NCBI GenBank assembly: GCA_021734835.1 | Contig: JAIPIH010000018.1 | Coordinates: 1 to 35,722, forward strand | Reading direction: 5' to 3' | DNA: 35,722 bases | From: Candidatus Cloacimonadota bacterium | Lineage (GTDB): Bacteria; Cloacimonadota; Cloacimonadia; Cloacimonadales; TCS61 | Shown: one piece after another, positions 35,331 through 35,722 of the stretch | How positions within the stretch are numbered: position 1 is the first letter of the stretch | Layout: each line of letters starts with the position of its first letter | Program-made: the position numbers and the translations under genes | The notes under the pieces: model-generated | What the model saw: the letters and a program-made list of their open reading frames with translations, nothing else | The model's database searches: none | What the model was told of the DNA's origin: nothing

Positions 35331-35722
35331 TTGCTCCCTCAGTTTTCACCTCGGGAGCGTAATGAACTTATTTCAAAAGTAAGAAAAAGTTGCTCCCTTA
35401 GCTTTCACCTCGGGAGCGTAATGAACTTATTTCAAAAGTAAGAAAAAGTTGCTCCCTTAGCTTTCACCTCGGGAGCGTAATGAACTTATTTCAAAAGTAA
35501 GAAAAAGTTGCTCCCTCAGTTTTCACTTCGGGAGCGTAATGAACTTATTTCAAAAGTAAGAAAAAGTTGCTCCCTTAGCTTTCACCTCGGGAGCGTTTAT
35601 TTTAAATGTAAGAAAAAGTTGCTCCCTTAGCTTTCACCTCGGGAGCGTTTATTTTAAATGTAAGAAAAAGTTGCTCCCTTAGCTTTCACCTCGGGAGCGT
35701 AATGAACTTATTTCAAAAGTAT
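35331..35722. repeat. Tandem array of 59/52-bp units with an internal inverted repeat
   Basis: Units begin at 35331, 35390, 35449, 35508, 35567, 35619 and 35671; the seventh is cut by the window end. Units 1-4 are 59 bases; units 5 and 6 are 52 because the linker reads GCGTTTATTTTAAATG instead of GCGTAATGAACTTATTTCAAAAG. Each unit has GCTCCC and GGGAGC separated by 14 bases, able to form a hairpin. No open frame spans it, and no unique spacers are present. The 438 bases after aroK hold only the terminator and this array. Confidence 0.95.

Noticed and set aside
35331-35722. CRISPR array
   Set aside because: Units are tandem and nearly identical along their whole length; there are no unique spacers and no cas genes nearby.
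35331-35722. Integron attC sites, suggested by the 59-base period and inverted arms
   Set aside because: No GTTRRRY core sites, no cassette genes between units and no integrase; the period match is a coincidence.

Overview
The window is low-GC bacterial chromosome (G+C in the high thirties by eye). It opens inside tuf and runs through an almost complete S10-spc-alpha ribosomal protein supercluster, followed by housekeeping genes and one four-gene membrane cassette of unknown function. Several features suggest the FCB side of the bacterial tree, and Cloacimonadota is my best guess: a DUF5683-like protein, a fibronectin-III/DUF6754-like membrane protein, a sparse lipoprotein-type M23 peptidase and zinc-type (C+) S14, S4 and L36. 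This is recalled family knowledge, not a search result; a 16S or marker-gene tree would be needed to settle it.

Region 1 (1-14875, all +): tuf(3' end)-rpsJ-rplC-rplD-rplW-rplB-rpsS-rplV-rpsC-rplP-rpmC-rpsQ-rplN-rplX-rplE-rpsN(Z type)-rpsH-rplF-rplR-rpsE-rpmD-rplO-secY-map-infA-rpmJ-rpsM-rpsK-rpsD-rpoA-rplQ. It is closed by a strong intrinsic terminator. Spacing is tight throughout, with several ATGA-type overlaps. adk is absent between secY and map. L30 (rpmD) carries a long lysine/alanine/threonine tail built from six 45-bp repeats. Half of the 30S protein genes start with TTG or GTG, while all 50S genes start with ATG.

Region 2 (14891-20017): mgtE with its own promoter, a convergent YbgC-like thioesterase, a secreted coiled-coil protein, a SpoU/TrmH methyltransferase whose start lies in a hairpin, a short stretch that looks like gene debris, a small helical hypothetical protein on the minus strand and a GT4-type glycosyltransferase. 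A bidirectional terminator follows.

Region 3 (20033-25148, all -): a tight four-gene operon. It encodes a 974-residue protein (signal peptide, fibronectin-III-like and coiled-coil extracytoplasmic region, two membrane spans flanking a DUF6754-like domain), two six-span membrane proteins that share a C-terminal motif, and a membrane-anchored alpha/beta protein. No function is known to me; this is the best candidate for an undescribed system.

Region 4 (25269-35284): an M23 lipoprotein peptidase (-) divergent from rseP-tgt-(deoxyhypusine-synthase-like)-(DUF5683-like)-cmk-plsC-ispH-rpsA, all overlapping or nearly so. A hairpin and then aroK follow. RpsA has six S1 domains plus charged tails, and the C-terminal tail contains a 45-codon duplication.

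Region 5 (35285-35722): a terminator and then a non-coding tandem array of 59/52-bp units, each with a GCTCCC/GGGAGC inverted repeat. The array runs off the window end.
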